Shown: piece after piece, positions 42,763-51,117 of the stretch
How the letters are laid out: each line of letters begins with the position of its first letter
Numbering within the stretch: position 1 is the first letter of the stretch
Assembly (NCBI RefSeq): GCF_002803065.1
Contig: NZ_NNBL01000006.1
Coordinates: forward strand, 186,001 to 250,000
DNA from: Streptomyces sp. CB01635
GTDB taxonomy: Bacteria > Actinomycetota > Actinomycetes > Streptomycetales > Streptomycetaceae
Direction of reading: 5' to 3'
DNA length: 64,000 nt
Program-made: the position numbers and the translations under genes
Notes under the pieces: generated by a model
What the model was told of the DNA's origin: nothing
The model's input: the letters and a program-made list of their open reading frames with translations, nothing else
The model's database searches: none

Positions 42763-42945
42763 TCAGTCGACCTCCTCGACCGTCACGAGGTGCCGCACGG
42801 TGTTAGCCATGCCGCGGAACTCGGGACGATCCTCCTTGACGACCACGTCGTTCAGGCGCTTGAGCCCGAGCGAACGCAGGGTGTCGCGGTGGTTCTGCTT
42901 GCTGCCGATGTACGACTTCGTCTGCGTGATCTTGAGGCGAGCCAT
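42763..42945 (-). CDS. rpmD: 50S ribosomal protein L30
   Basis: A 60-residue protein: MARLKITQTKSYIGSKQNHR, then TLRSLGLKRLNDVVVKED, RGMANTVRHLVTVEEV. ATG 42945 shares one base with the rpsE stop (TAATG), so the upstream open frame is not part of the gene. Confidence 0.97.
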   Translation of the reverse strand: MARLKITQTKSYIGSKQNHRDTLRSLGLKRLNDVVVKEDRPEFRGMANTVRHLVTVEEVD

Positions 42946-43547
42946 TACGCACCCGCTCCCGCACGTGCACGAAGCAGAGCCGCGGGGGCGACGTCCTCGA
43001 GGGGCAGACCACGGCGAGCCGCGATCTCCTCGGGACGCTGCAGGCCCTTGAGGGCCGCCACGGTCGCGTGCACGATGTTGATCGCGTTGGACGAGCCGAG
43101 CGACTTCGACAGGATGTCGTGAACGCCGGCGCACTCAAGGACAGCACGCACCGGGCCACCGGCGATAACGCCGGTACCGGGGGAAGCAGGCTTGAGCAGG
43201 ACGACGCCCGCAGCCTTCTCGCCCGTGATCGGGTGCGGGATGGTGCCCTGGATACGGGGGACCTTGAAGAAGTGCTTCTTGGCCTCCTCAACACCCTTGG
43301 CGATGGCGGCCGGCACCTCCTTGGCCTTGCCGTAACCGACGCCTACCGTGCCATCGCCATCGCCCACTACGACGAGCGCAGTGAAGCTGAAGCGACGGCC
43401 ACCCTTGACAACCTTGGCGACACGGTTGATCGCGACAACGCGCTCAACGTATGCGGTCTTCTCGGCGGCAGGGCCACCGTCGCGACCCTTCCGGTCCCGC
43501 CGCTCGCCGCCACCGGCACCGCTTCCGCGGCGCTGGGGTCCAGCCAT
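42945..43547 (-). CDS. rpsE: 30S ribosomal protein S5
   Basis: A 200-residue protein: GGRRFSFTALVVVGDGDGTV, VGYGKAKEVPAAIAKGVEEA and GVHDILSKSLGSSNAINIVH are canonical. A Gly/Arg-rich N-terminus (MAGPQRRGSGAGGGERRDRK) is typical of actinobacteria. Confidence 0.97.
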   Translation of the reverse strand: MAGPQRRGSGAGGGERRDRKGRDGGPAAEKTAYVERVVAINRVAKVVKGGRRFSFTALVVVGDGDGTVGVGYGKAKEVPAAIAKGVEEAKKHFFKVPRIQGTIPHPITGEKAAGVVLLKPASPGTGVIAGGPVRAVLECAGVHDILSKSLGSSNAINIVHATVAALKGLQRPEEIAARRGLPLEDVAPAALLRARAGAGA

Positions 43548-43589
43548 TGGAATTACCTCTCTTCGTTTTCCGCTAGCTACGGAACCGGA

Positions 43590-43973
43590 TCAGAACTTCA
43601 GACCGGCTTCGCGGGCGGCGTCCGCCAGAGCGGCGATGCGCCCGGCGTACTGGTTACCACCACGGTCGAACACGACAGCCTCGACGCCCGCGGCCTTGGC
43701 ACGCTCGGCGACCAGGGCGCCGACCTTGCCGGCCTGCGCGGACTTGTCGGCCTCGACACCACGGATCGAGGTGTCCAGGGTCGACGCCGACGCGAGGGTG
43801 TGACCCTTAACGTCGTCGATGACCTGGGCCACGATGTGGCGGTTCGAACGCGTCACGACCAGGCGCGGACGCTCGGCCGTACCCGAAACATGCTTACGGA
43901 TACGAATGTGACGGCGCTTGATGGCAGCACGCTTGTAAGCGTCGCCCTTAGCAATCTTGACACCGTATGCCAT
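43590..43973 (-). CDS. rplR: 50S ribosomal protein L18
   Basis: A 127-residue 5S rRNA-binding protein: KRRHIRIRKHVSGTAERPRL, VTRSNRHIVAQVIDDVKGHT and EAVVFDRGGNQYAGRIAALA. Confidence 0.97.
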   Translation of the reverse strand: MAYGVKIAKGDAYKRAAIKRRHIRIRKHVSGTAERPRLVVTRSNRHIVAQVIDDVKGHTLASASTLDTSIRGVEADKSAQAGKVGALVAERAKAAGVEAVVFDRGGNQYAGRIAALADAAREAGLKF

Positions 43974-43976
43974 GGC

Positions 43977-44516
43977 TTACTTACCCGCCTTTCCGACCTT
44001 GCGGCGGATGACTTCGCCTTCGTACTTGACGCCCTTGGCCTTGTACGGGTCGGGCTTGCGCAGCTTGCGGATGTTGGCCGCAACCTCGCCGACCTTCTGC
44101 TTGTCGATGCCCTCGACCGAGAACTTGGTCGGCGACTCGACCTTGAAGGAGATGCCCTCGGGCGCCTCGATCACGATCGAGTGGCTGTAGCCGAGCGAGA
44201 ACTCCAGGTTGGAGCCCTTCGCCAGGACGCGGTAACCGACACCGCTGATCTCGAGCTTCTTCACGTAACCCTGGGTCACGCCGGTGATCATGTTGGCCAC
44301 CAGCGTGCGGGACAGGCCGTGCAGAGCCTTGTTCTGACGCTCATCATTGGGACGGGCGACGTTCAGCACGCCGTCCTCGTCCTTCGTGATGACGATCGGA
44401 GCGACGATCGTGTGGCTGAGGGAACCCTTGGGGCCCTTAACCGAGACCGTACGACCGTCGATGGTGACGTCCACGCCGGCGGGAACCGTGATGGGGAGCT
44501 TGCCAATACGCGACAT
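43977..44516 (-). CDS. rplF: 50S ribosomal protein L6
   Basis: A 179-residue protein with two L6 repeats: MSRIGKLPITVPAGVDVTID, VTQGYVKKLEISGVGYRVLA and the C-terminal RKPDPYKAKGVKYEGEVIRR motif binding near the factor site. Confidence 0.97.
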   Translation of the reverse strand: MSRIGKLPITVPAGVDVTIDGRTVSVKGPKGSLSHTIVAPIVITKDEDGVLNVARPNDERQNKALHGLSRTLVANMITGVTQGYVKKLEISGVGYRVLAKGSNLEFSLGYSHSIVIEAPEGISFKVESPTKFSVEGIDKQKVGEVAANIRKLRKPDPYKAKGVKYEGEVIRRKVGKAGK

Positions 44517-44537
44517 TAGCTATTCCTCCGTTCCCGA

Positions 44538-44936
44538 CTACCAGACGTAGGCGAGGACTTCCCCACCTACGCCCTTCTTGCCTGCCTGCTGGCCGGTCAG
44601 AAGACCGTGCGACGTGGAGATGATCGCCACGCCGAGGCCGCCGAGGACCTTGGGCAGGTTGGTGGACTTCGCGTAAACCCGGAGACCGGGCTTGGAGATC
44701 CGCTTGATGCCCGCAATGGAGCGCTCACGGTTCGGGCCGAACTTGAGCTCGAGGACGAGGTTCTTGCCAACCTCGGCGTCCTCGGTCTTCCAGCCCGTGA
44801 TGAAGCCCTCCTGCTGGAGGATCTCCGCGATGTGAGACTTGATCTTGCTGTGCGGCATTGCCACGGTGTCGTGGTATGCCGAGTTCGCGTTACGCAGACG
44901 AGTCAGCATGTCCGCGATCGGATCAGTCATGGTCAT
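44538..44936 (-). CDS. rpsH: 30S ribosomal protein S8
   Basis: A 132-residue protein: MTDPIADMLTRLRNANSAYH, GIKRISKPGLRVYAKSTNLP and STSHGLLTGQQAGKKGVGGE. Start ATG 44936 or the second ATG 44930. S8 is an autoregulator of the spc operon in E. coli. The 223-bp gap upstream is unusually long. Confidence 0.97.
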   Translation of the reverse strand: MTMTDPIADMLTRLRNANSAYHDTVAMPHSKIKSHIAEILQQEGFITGWKTEDAEVGKNLVLELKFGPNRERSIAGIKRISKPGLRVYAKSTNLPKVLGGLGVAIISTSHGLLTGQQAGKKGVGGEVLAYVW

Positions 44937-45159
44937 GAAGTGGCCTTCGGCCTCTCTCGCCGGGGTTTCCTGTATGCGCCATCCCTCTCCCCACACAGAG
45001 GCGGGACGGGTGCGGTGCGGGGACCTACGGCGTAGTAAGTCGGTATGGGCGGCGGGCGCCCAACCCCACAAGCCTACGGCATGTGAAGGGGGGCTCCCGC
45101 CGTCCAAATACTTACCGAGAGCGTCCGGTAATTCCCAAGTCCCTAAGGACAGAAGGGGA
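44937..45159. other. Unusually long gap between rpsZ and rpsH
   Basis: In a cluster with mostly 0-40-bp gaps this one is 223 bp. It has several short inverted repeats (for example GTCCCTAAGGAC near 45140) and no supported gene. It may hold an internal promoter or an S8-type control site. Confidence 0.55.
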
Positions 45160-45345
45160 TTACCAGGAGCTCTTGGTCACGCCCGGCAGCTCGCCACGGT
45201 GAGCCATCTCACGAAGGCACACGCGGCACAGGCCGAACTTGCGGTACACGGAGTGCGGGCGGCCGCAGCGCTGGCAGCGGGTGTAGCCACGCACACCGAA
45301 CTTCGGCTTACGAGCAGCCTTGGCAATAAGAGCCTTCTTCGCCAT
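45160..45345 (-). CDS. rpsZ: 30S ribosomal protein S14 type Z (zinc-binding)
   Basis: A 61-residue protein: MAKKALIAKAARKPKFGVRG, then CQRCGRPHSVYRKFGLCRVC. Two CxxC pairs mark the short zinc-binding (C+) S14. Streptomyces usually has a zinc-independent S14 elsewhere under Zur control. Confidence 0.97.
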   Translation of the reverse strand: MAKKALIAKAARKPKFGVRGYTRCQRCGRPHSVYRKFGLCRVCLREMAHRGELPGVTKSSW

Positions 45346-45350
45346 CTCGG

Positions 45351-45908
45351 TTACGCCTCCTTGAAGGGGAAGCCGAGGTGACGAAGGAGCGCGCGGCCCT
45401 CAGCGTCGTTGGTCGCCGTGGTGACCACGGTGATGTCCATACCCCGGACGCGGTCGATCTTGTCCTGGTCGATCTCGTGGAACATGACCTGCTCCGTGAG
45501 ACCGAAGGTGTAGTTGCCACGGCCGTCGAACTGCTTGGGAGACAGACCACGGAAGTCGCGGATGCGCGGAAGCGCGAGCGACAGGGTGCGGTCCAGGAAC
45601 TCCCACATGCGGTCGCCACGGAGCGTGACGTGGGCACCGATCGGCTGACCCTCACGCAGCTTGAACTGCGCGATGGACTTGCGGGCCTTGGTGATGGCCG
45701 GCTTCTGACCGGTGATCGTGGTCAGGTCACGGACGGCACCGTCCATGAGCTTGGAGTCACGGGCGGCGTCGCCGACACCCATGTTGACCACAATCTTGAC
45801 GAGGCCCGGGGTCTGCATGACGTTCTCGTACGAGAACTCTTCCTGCAGCTTGCCCGCGATCTCCTCGCGGTACTTCGTCTTGAGACGCGGAGTCGTGGTG
45901 GTAGCCAT
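45351..45908 (-). CDS. rplE: 50S ribosomal protein L5
   Basis: A 185-residue 5S rRNA-binding protein: MQTPGLVKIVVNMGVGDAAR, KPAITKARKSIAQFKLREGQ, DRTLSLALPRIRDFRGLSPK, FPFKEA at the end. ATG overlaps the rplX stop by 1 nt. Confidence 0.97.
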   Translation of the reverse strand: MATTTTPRLKTKYREEIAGKLQEEFSYENVMQTPGLVKIVVNMGVGDAARDSKLMDGAVRDLTTITGQKPAITKARKSIAQFKLREGQPIGAHVTLRGDRMWEFLDRTLSLALPRIRDFRGLSPKQFDGRGNYTFGLTEQVMFHEIDQDKIDRVRGMDITVVTTATNDAEGRALLRHLGFPFKEA

Positions 45909-46231
45909 CAGATGTCCTCACCCGTCCGCTTGGCAACGCGAACCTTGTTGCCCTCGTCGTCGAAGCGGTAACCGACACGCGTGACGACCTTGTTGCCGTC
46001 CTTCTCCACCACGAGCTGAACATTGCTCACGTGGACAGGGGCCTCGGTCGTGACGATGCCACCGGCCTGCGAACCGCTGGCGGTGGGGCCGGCCTTGGTG
46101 TGCTTCTTGACCCGGTTGACACCCTCGACCAGGACGCGGTCCTCGCGGGGGAAGGCCGCGATGACCTTGCCCTGCTTGCCCTTGTCCTTACCGGTGATGA
46201 CCTGTACCAGGTCGCCCTTCTTGATCTTCAT
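45908..46231 (-). CDS. rplX: 50S ribosomal protein L24
   Basis: A 107-residue assembly initiator protein with a KOW motif: MKIKKGDLVQVITGKDKGKQ, VEGVNRVKKHTKAGPTASGS, VSNVQLVVEKDGNKVVTRVG. Confidence 0.97.
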   Translation of the reverse strand: MKIKKGDLVQVITGKDKGKQGKVIAAFPREDRVLVEGVNRVKKHTKAGPTASGSQAGGIVTTEAPVHVSNVQLVVEKDGNKVVTRVGYRFDDEGNKVRVAKRTGEDI

Positions 46232-46233
46232 GC

Positions 46234-46602
46234 TTACAGCACCTCCGGCGCGAGCGAGATGATCTTCATGAACTTCTTCTCGCGCAGCTCACGGCCCACC
46301 GGGCCGAAGATACGGGTGCCGCGAGGGTCGCCGTCGTTCTTCAGAATGACGGCGGCGTTCTCGTCGAAGCGGATGTACGAGCCGTCCGGACGGCGGCGCT
46401 CCTTGACGGTGCGAACGATGACCGCCTTGACGACGTCACCCTTCTTCACGTTGCCGCCGGGGATCGCGTCCTTGACGGTGGCGACGATGACGTCACCGAT
46501 GCCCGCGTAGCGGCGACCCGAGCCACCGAGAACACGGATGGTGAGAATTTCCTTCGCACCCGTGTTGTCGGCGACGCGCAGTCGCGACTCCTGCTGGATC
46601 AC
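46234..46602 (-). CDS. rplN: 50S ribosomal protein L14
   Basis: A 122-residue protein: MIQQESRLRVADNTGAKEIL, AVIVRTVKERRRPDGSYIRF, GTRIFGPVGRELREKKFMKI. First gene after two hairpins, so it probably opens the spc-type unit. Confidence 0.97.
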   Translation of the reverse strand: MIQQESRLRVADNTGAKEILTIRVLGGSGRRYAGIGDVIVATVKDAIPGGNVKKGDVVKAVIVRTVKERRRPDGSYIRFDENAAVILKNDGDPRGTRIFGPVGRELREKKFMKIISLAPEVL

Positions 46603-46629
46603 GTCTATCTCCTGATTGTCTGCCGGTTC

Positions 46630-46660
46630 CCCCGGGGCAGTTCAGTGAACTGCCCCGGGA
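46630..46660 (-). terminator. Second stem-loop between rpsQ and rplN
   Basis: TCCCGGGGCAGTTC (46630-46643... within cccccggggcagttc) pairs with GAACTGCCCCGGGA (46647-46660) around a 3-nt loop, a perfect 14-bp stem. Confidence 0.75.
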
Positions 46661-46675
46661 GCCTGGCGGAACGAA

Positions 46676-46697
46676 CTCTGAGGGATACCCCTCAGAG
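46676..46697 (-). terminator. First stem-loop after rpsQ
   Basis: CTCTGAGGG (46676-46684) and CCCTCAGAG (46689-46697), 9-bp stem with a 4-nt loop, only 2 bp past the rpsQ stop. With the next hairpin it forms a tandem terminator at the S10/spc operon border. Confidence 0.72.
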
Positions 46698-46699
46698 AA

Positions 46700-46984
46700 T
46701 TACTTGGCCTTCTCGAGGATCTCGACGATGCGCCAGCGCTTGGTCGCCGACAGCGGACGCGTCTCCATGATGAGGACGCGGTCGCCGACGCCGGCAGCGT
46801 TCTGCTCGTCGTGCGCCTTGAGCTTGTTCGTACGGCGGATGACCTTGCCGTACAGCGCGTGCTTGACGCGGTCCTCGACAGCGACGACGACGGTCTTGTC
46901 CATCTTGTCGCTGACGACAAGACCCTCACGGGTCTTGCGGAAGCCGCGGGCGGCAGTCTCTTCAGTCACGTTGCTCTCGCTCAT
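46700..46984 (-). CDS. rpsQ: 30S ribosomal protein S17
   Basis: A 94-residue OB-fold protein: RKTREGLVVSDKMDKTVVVA, KVIRRTNKLKAHDEQNAAGV, ETRPLSATKRWRIVEILEKA. ATG shares one base with the rpmC stop. Last gene of the S10 unit. Confidence 0.97.
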   Translation of the reverse strand: MSESNVTEETAARGFRKTREGLVVSDKMDKTVVVAVEDRVKHALYGKVIRRTNKLKAHDEQNAAGVGDRVLIMETRPLSATKRWRIVEILEKAK

Positions 46985-47208
46985 CAGGCGTTCTCCACCG
47001 TCTCGATGCCCAGCTCGCGCTCACGCATGAGGGTGTAGATCCGCGCGATGTCCTTGCGGACGGCCTTCAGCCGACCGTGGTTCTCGAGCTGACCGGTCGC
47101 CGCCTGGAAACGGAGGTTGAACAGCTCTTCCTTGGCTTCGCGGAGCTTGTTGAGAAGCTCCTCGTCACCCAGTTCGCGCAGCTCGGACGCCTTGGTACCG
47201 GCCGACAT
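46984..47208 (-). CDS. rpmC: 50S ribosomal protein L29
   Basis: A 74-residue two-helix protein near the exit tunnel: MSAGTKASELRELGDEELLN, RFQAATGQLENHGRLKAVRK. ATG 47208 shares one base with the rplP stop; the GTG before it is out of step with that coupling. Confidence 0.96.
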   Translation of the reverse strand: MSAGTKASELRELGDEELLNKLREAKEELFNLRFQAATGQLENHGRLKAVRKDIARIYTLMRERELGIETVENA

Positions 47209-47627
47209 CACGACTCACCTGCCTCGCGCCGAACAATCCGGCACTTCATCGGAAGCTTGTGAGCAGCGCGGGTAAGCGCCTCACGCGCAATCTTCTCGTT
47301 CGGGTAGGACAGCTCGAACATCACCCGACCCGGGTGAACGTTCGCGACCCACCACTCGGGGGAACCCTTACCGGAACCCATGCGGGTCTCGGCGGGCTTC
47401 TTCGTGAGGGGGCGGTCCGGATAAATGTTGATCCAGACCTTGCCGCCACGCTTGATGTGGCGGGTCATCGCGATACGAGCCGCCTCGATCTGGCGGTTCG
47501 TCACGTACGCCGGCGTGAGGGCCTGAATGCCGTACTCGCCGAACGCAACCGTCGTACCACCCTTGGCCTGACCGCGGCGCTTGGGGTGGTGCTGCTTGCG
47601 GTGCTTGACCCTACGGGGGATCAGCAT
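47208..47627 (-). CDS. rplP: 50S ribosomal protein L16
   Basis: A 139-residue A-site protein: MLIPRRVKHRKQHHPKRRGQ, GKVWINIYPDRPLTKKPAET, RMGSGKGSPEWWVANVHPGR. Confidence 0.97.
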   Translation of the reverse strand: MLIPRRVKHRKQHHPKRRGQAKGGTTVAFGEYGIQALTPAYVTNRQIEAARIAMTRHIKRGGKVWINIYPDRPLTKKPAETRMGSGKGSPEWWVANVHPGRVMFELSYPNEKIAREALTRAAHKLPMKCRIVRREAGES

Positions 47628-47632
47628 TTCGG

Positions 47633-48481
47633 TCAGGCCTCCGTTCCGGTGCTCTCAGCCGGAGCGGCAGCGGCGGGCGCGTCAGCCTTGGGGGCCTCGG
47701 CGGCCGGAGCCGTCTGCTGCTGCGGCTTGCGGCCGCGGCCGCCACGCTCGCCACCACGGCCACCACCACGGGCCGGGCGGTCGGCGCCACCGCCGCCGCC
47801 ACGGGCCGGGCGGTTGCCGGCACGGGCTGCAGCGTTCTCGGCGCGGACCTCAGCGATGTTCTTGACGTCGCCCTTGTAGATCCAGACCTTCACACCGATG
47901 CGGCCGAAGGTCGTCTTGGCCTCGAAGAAGCCGTAGTCGACGTTCGCGCGGAGCGTGTGCAGGGGCACACGGCCCTCGCGGTAGAACTCCGAGCGGGACA
48001 TCTCGGCGCCGCCGAGACGGCCACCACACTGGATCTTGATGCCCTTGGCGCCGGCCTTCATCGCCGTCTGCATGCTCTTACGCATGGCGCGACGGAAGGA
48101 GACGCGGGAGGACAGCTGCTCTGCAACGGCCTGAGCAACCAGCTGAGCGTCGGTCTCGGGGTTCTTGACCTCGAGGATGTTCAGCTGGACCTGCTTGCCC
48201 GTGAGCTTCTCGAGGTCACCGCGGATGCGGTCGGCCTCGGCGCCACGGCGGCCGATGACGATGCCCGGACGAGCGGTGTGGATGTCCACACGCACGCGGT
48301 CACGGGTGCGCTCGATCTCAACCTTCGAGATACCGGCGCGCTCCATGCCGGAGGTCATCATGCGACGGATGGCTACGTCTTCCTTGACGTAGTCCTTGTA
48401 CAGCTTGTCGGCGTACCAACGGGACTTGAAGTCCGTGGTGATACCGAGCCGGAACCCGTGCGGGTTTACCTTCTGGCCCAT
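47633..48481 (-). CDS. rpsC: 30S ribosomal protein S3 with RGG-rich tail
   Basis: A 282-residue protein. The core (1-210) has MGQKVNPHGFRLGITTDFKS, the KH motif VIGRRGAEADRIRGDLEKLT and RVPLHTLRANVDYGFFEAKT. The last ~70 residues are low complexity: RPARGGGGGADRPARGGGRG and then an Ala/Pro/Glu stretch, much longer than the E. coli tail. ATG overlaps the rplV stop by 1 nt. Confidence 0.97.
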   Translation of the reverse strand: MGQKVNPHGFRLGITTDFKSRWYADKLYKDYVKEDVAIRRMMTSGMERAGISKVEIERTRDRVRVDIHTARPGIVIGRRGAEADRIRGDLEKLTGKQVQLNILEVKNPETDAQLVAQAVAEQLSSRVSFRRAMRKSMQTAMKAGAKGIKIQCGGRLGGAEMSRSEFYREGRVPLHTLRANVDYGFFEAKTTFGRIGVKVWIYKGDVKNIAEVRAENAAARAGNRPARGGGGGADRPARGGGRGGERGGRGRKPQQQTAPAAEAPKADAPAAAAPAESTGTEA

Positions 48482-48828
48482 TACCGGGTTCCTTCCTTGC
48501 TGCTGACGACCACGGTGATGTGGCTGGTCCGCTTACGGATCCGGTAGGCACGGCCCTGAGCGCGCGGACGGAACCGCTTCAGGGTCGGGCCCTCATCCAC
48601 GTACGCCTCGCTGATGACCAGCGAATTGGCGTCGGTGTGGTCGTAGTTGTGTGCAGCGTTGGCAATGGCGCTGTCCAGCACCTTGCCAACCGGCACGCTC
48701 GCGGCCTGCGGGGCGAAACGCAGGACCGCCTGAGCCTCCGTGGCATCCATGCCACGGATGAGGTCCACCACTCGGCGGGCCTTCATGGGCGTGACGCGGA
48801 TGTACCGCGCCTGGGCCCTGGCTTCCAT
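48481..48828 (-). CDS. rplV: 50S ribosomal protein L22
   Basis: A 115-residue tunnel protein: MEARAQARYIRVTPMKARRV, VLDSAIANAAHNYDHTDANS, TLKRFRPRAQGRAYRIRKRT. ATG 48828 is preferred because AAGGGAC precedes it and it gives the usual length; ATG 48852 is an alternative. Confidence 0.95.
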   Translation of the reverse strand: MEARAQARYIRVTPMKARRVVDLIRGMDATEAQAVLRFAPQAASVPVGKVLDSAIANAAHNYDHTDANSLVISEAYVDEGPTLKRFRPRAQGRAYRIRKRTSHITVVVSSKEGTR

Positions 48829-48870
48829 GGTTGTCCCTTCAGTGTTCGTCATAGTCGATTCCACCCCGCC

Positions 48871-49152
48871 TTAGCGGCGCTTCGACTTCCGGTCGTCCTT
48901 GACGTGACCCCGGAAGGTGCGCGTCGGCGAGAACTCGCCGAGCTTGTGGCCGACCATCGACTCGGTGACGAACACCGGGATGTGGATCTTGCCATTGTGC
49001 ACCGCGATGGTGTGACCCAGCATGCTGGGGATGATCATCGAGCGACGGGACCAGGTCTTGATGACGTTCTTGGTGCCGGCTTCGTTCTGGACGTCCACCT
49101 TCTTTACGAGGTGGTCGTCGACGAAGGGCCCCTTCTTGAGACTGCGCGGCAT
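48871..49152 (-). CDS. rpsS: 30S ribosomal protein S19
   Basis: A 93-residue head protein: MPRSLKKGPFVDDHLVKKVD, RRSMIIPSMLGHTIAVHNGK, KLGEFSPTRTFRGHVKDDRK. Confidence 0.98.
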   Translation of the reverse strand: MPRSLKKGPFVDDHLVKKVDVQNEAGTKNVIKTWSRRSMIIPSMLGHTIAVHNGKIHIPVFVTESMVGHKLGEFSPTRTFRGHVKDDRKSKRR

Positions 49153-49164
49153 CTAAACCCGCTC

Positions 49165-50001
49165 CTAGCGCTTCTTGTTCGTCTTGCGGCGGCGGACGAT
49201 GTACTTGCTCGAAGCCTTCTTCGGCGAGCGAGTACGACCCTCCTTCTGACCCCACGGGGAGACCGGGTGGCGACCACCGGAGGTCTTACCCTCACCACCA
49301 CCGTGCGGGTGGTCCACCGGGTTCATCGCCACACCGCGAACGGTCGGACGAACGCCCAGCCAGCGCTTACGGCCGGCCTTGCCCCAGTTGATGTTCGACT
49401 GCTCGGCGTTGCCGACCTCGCCGATGGTGGCGCGGCAGCGGGCGTCGACGAGACGGATCTCACCGGACGGCATACGAAGGTGGGCCATCGTGCCCTCCTT
49501 CGCCAGCAGCTGCACGGAGGCACCAGCGGAGCGCGCGAACTTGGCGCCGCCACCGGGACGGATCTCGATCGCGTGGATCGTGGTACCGACCGGGATGTTG
49601 CGGAGCGCCAGGTTGTTGCCGGGCTTGATGTCCGCGCCGGGGCCGTTCTCGACGCGGTCACCCTGCGTCAGACCCTTGGGGGCGATGATGTAGCGCTTCT
49701 CGCCGTCCATGTAGTGGAGCAGCGCGATGCGCGCGGTGCGGTTGGGGTCGTACTCAATGTGCGCGACCTTGGCCGGCACGCCGTCCTTGTCGTGACGACG
49801 GAAGTCGATCACTCGGTAGGCGCGCTTGTGTCCGCCACCCTGGTGGCGAACGGTCACACGACCGGCGTTGTTACGGCCGCCCTTGCTGTGCAGCGGGCGG
49901 ACCAGCGACTTCTCCGGCGTGGACCGCGTGACCTCGACGAAGTCGGCGACGCTGGAGCCACGACGGCCCGGCGTAGTCGGCTTGTACTTGCGGATTCCCA
50001 T
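49165..50001 (-). CDS. rplB: 50S ribosomal protein L2
   Basis: A 278-residue protein needed for peptidyl transferase assembly: MGIRKYKPTTPGRRGSSVAD, RVTVRHQGGGHKRAYRVIDF, GVAMNPVDHPHGGGEGKTSG with the conserved His near the C-terminus. Confidence 0.98.
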   Translation of the reverse strand: MGIRKYKPTTPGRRGSSVADFVEVTRSTPEKSLVRPLHSKGGRNNAGRVTVRHQGGGHKRAYRVIDFRRHDKDGVPAKVAHIEYDPNRTARIALLHYMDGEKRYIIAPKGLTQGDRVENGPGADIKPGNNLALRNIPVGTTIHAIEIRPGGGAKFARSAGASVQLLAKEGTMAHLRMPSGEIRLVDARCRATIGEVGNAEQSNINWGKAGRKRWLGVRPTVRGVAMNPVDHPHGGGEGKTSGGRHPVSPWGQKEGRTRSPKKASSKYIVRRRKTNKKR

Positions 50002-50040
50002 TTCTCAGTCCTCGTCCGATATTCGGACCAGGGCACTCCG

Positions 50041-50457
50041 TTAGGAGGCCTGGCCGAAGATGTCGATACGGTCGCCCTCAGCGAGGGTCACGATCGCGCG
50101 CTTGCTGTCCGCACGCTTGCCGAAGCCCGTCTTGGTCCGCTTGCGCTTGCCCTGACGGTTGATCGTGTTGACTCCGGTGACCTTGACCGAGAAGACCGCC
50201 TGGACGGCCTGCTTGATCTGGGTCTTGTTGGCACGCGGGTCAACGATGAAGGTGTACTTGCCCTCATCGAGGAGCGCGTAGCTCTTCTCGGAGACGACCG
50301 GCTTGAGGAGGACGTCACGGGGATCCGTGAAGCTCTTGCTCAGCGGCGTCTCAACGGTGTTCTTGCCCTCGGCCTCGTGGCGCTTCGCCTTGGCGATGCG
50401 CGCGGCCTTGGCGGCCTTGGCCGCCTTGGGGGCGATGCTCGGGTGACGCGTAGCCAT
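50041..50457 (-). CDS. rplW: 50S ribosomal protein L23 with N-terminal extension
   Basis: A 138-residue protein. Core: DPRDVLLKPVVSEKSYALLD, GKYTFIVDPRANKTQIKQAV, VNTINRQGKRKRTKTGFGKR. The first ~45 residues are a Lys/Ala-rich extension (MATRHPSIAPKAAKAAKAAR), usual in Streptomyces. ATG shares one base with the rplD stop. Confidence 0.96.
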   Translation of the reverse strand: MATRHPSIAPKAAKAAKAARIAKAKRHEAEGKNTVETPLSKSFTDPRDVLLKPVVSEKSYALLDEGKYTFIVDPRANKTQIKQAVQAVFSVKVTGVNTINRQGKRKRTKTGFGKRADSKRAIVTLAEGDRIDIFGQAS

Positions 50458-51110
50458 CAGGCTTCGCTCCCTTCGGTGTCAGTGGCCTGCGGGCCGGACA
50501 CGAAGGACTCGAAGGCGGCCTGGGTGAAGACCACGTCGTCCGAGACGAGAACGTCGTACGTGTTCAGCTGGCCCGGCTCCAGGATGTGGACCTGGGGCAG
50601 GTTGCGAGCGGAGAGCAGCGCGGCCTCGTCGGCACGGTCGATCACCAGGAGCAGGTTCTTGCGCTCCGAGATCTTGGCGAGCAGCGACTTGGCGGCCTTG
50701 GTGGAGACTCCGCCGTCGACCACGCCGGTGACGACGTGGATGCGAGCGTTGCGGGCCCGGTCGGTGAGGGCGTGGCGCAGGGCCGCGGCCTTCATCTTCT
50801 TCGGGGTCCGCTGCGAGTAGTCACGCGGCTGCGGGCCGTGGACGACGCCACCGCCGGCGAACTGCGGCGCACGGGTCGAACCCTGGCGCGCGCGGCCGGT
50901 GCCCTTCTGGCGGTAAGGCTTGCGCCCACCACCGCGGACCTCGCCGCGACGCTTGGTCTTGTGCGTGCCCTGACGGGCAGCGGCCAGCTGGGCGACGACG
51001 ACCTGGTGGAGAAGCGGGATGCTGATCTTCTCTACGTCGAAGATCTCCGCGGGGAGCTCGACCGTCCCGGCCTTGTCGCCTGCAGGCGAAAGGATGTCAA
51101 TGGTGCTCAT
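50457..51110 (-). CDS. rplD: 50S ribosomal protein L4
   Basis: A 217-residue tunnel protein: MSTIDILSPAGDKAGTVELP, GGGRKPYRQKGTGRARQGST, GVVHGPQPRDYSQRTPKKMK. In E. coli L4 represses the S10 operon. ATG 51110 is chosen; the open frame upstream overlaps rplC. Confidence 0.97.
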   Translation of the reverse strand: MSTIDILSPAGDKAGTVELPAEIFDVEKISIPLLHQVVVAQLAAARQGTHKTKRRGEVRGGGRKPYRQKGTGRARQGSTRAPQFAGGGVVHGPQPRDYSQRTPKKMKAAALRHALTDRARNARIHVVTGVVDGGVSTKAAKSLLAKISERKNLLLVIDRADEAALLSARNLPQVHILEPGQLNTYDVLVSDDVVFTQAAFESFVSGPQATDTEGSEA

Positions 51111-51117
51111 CGGTTCC

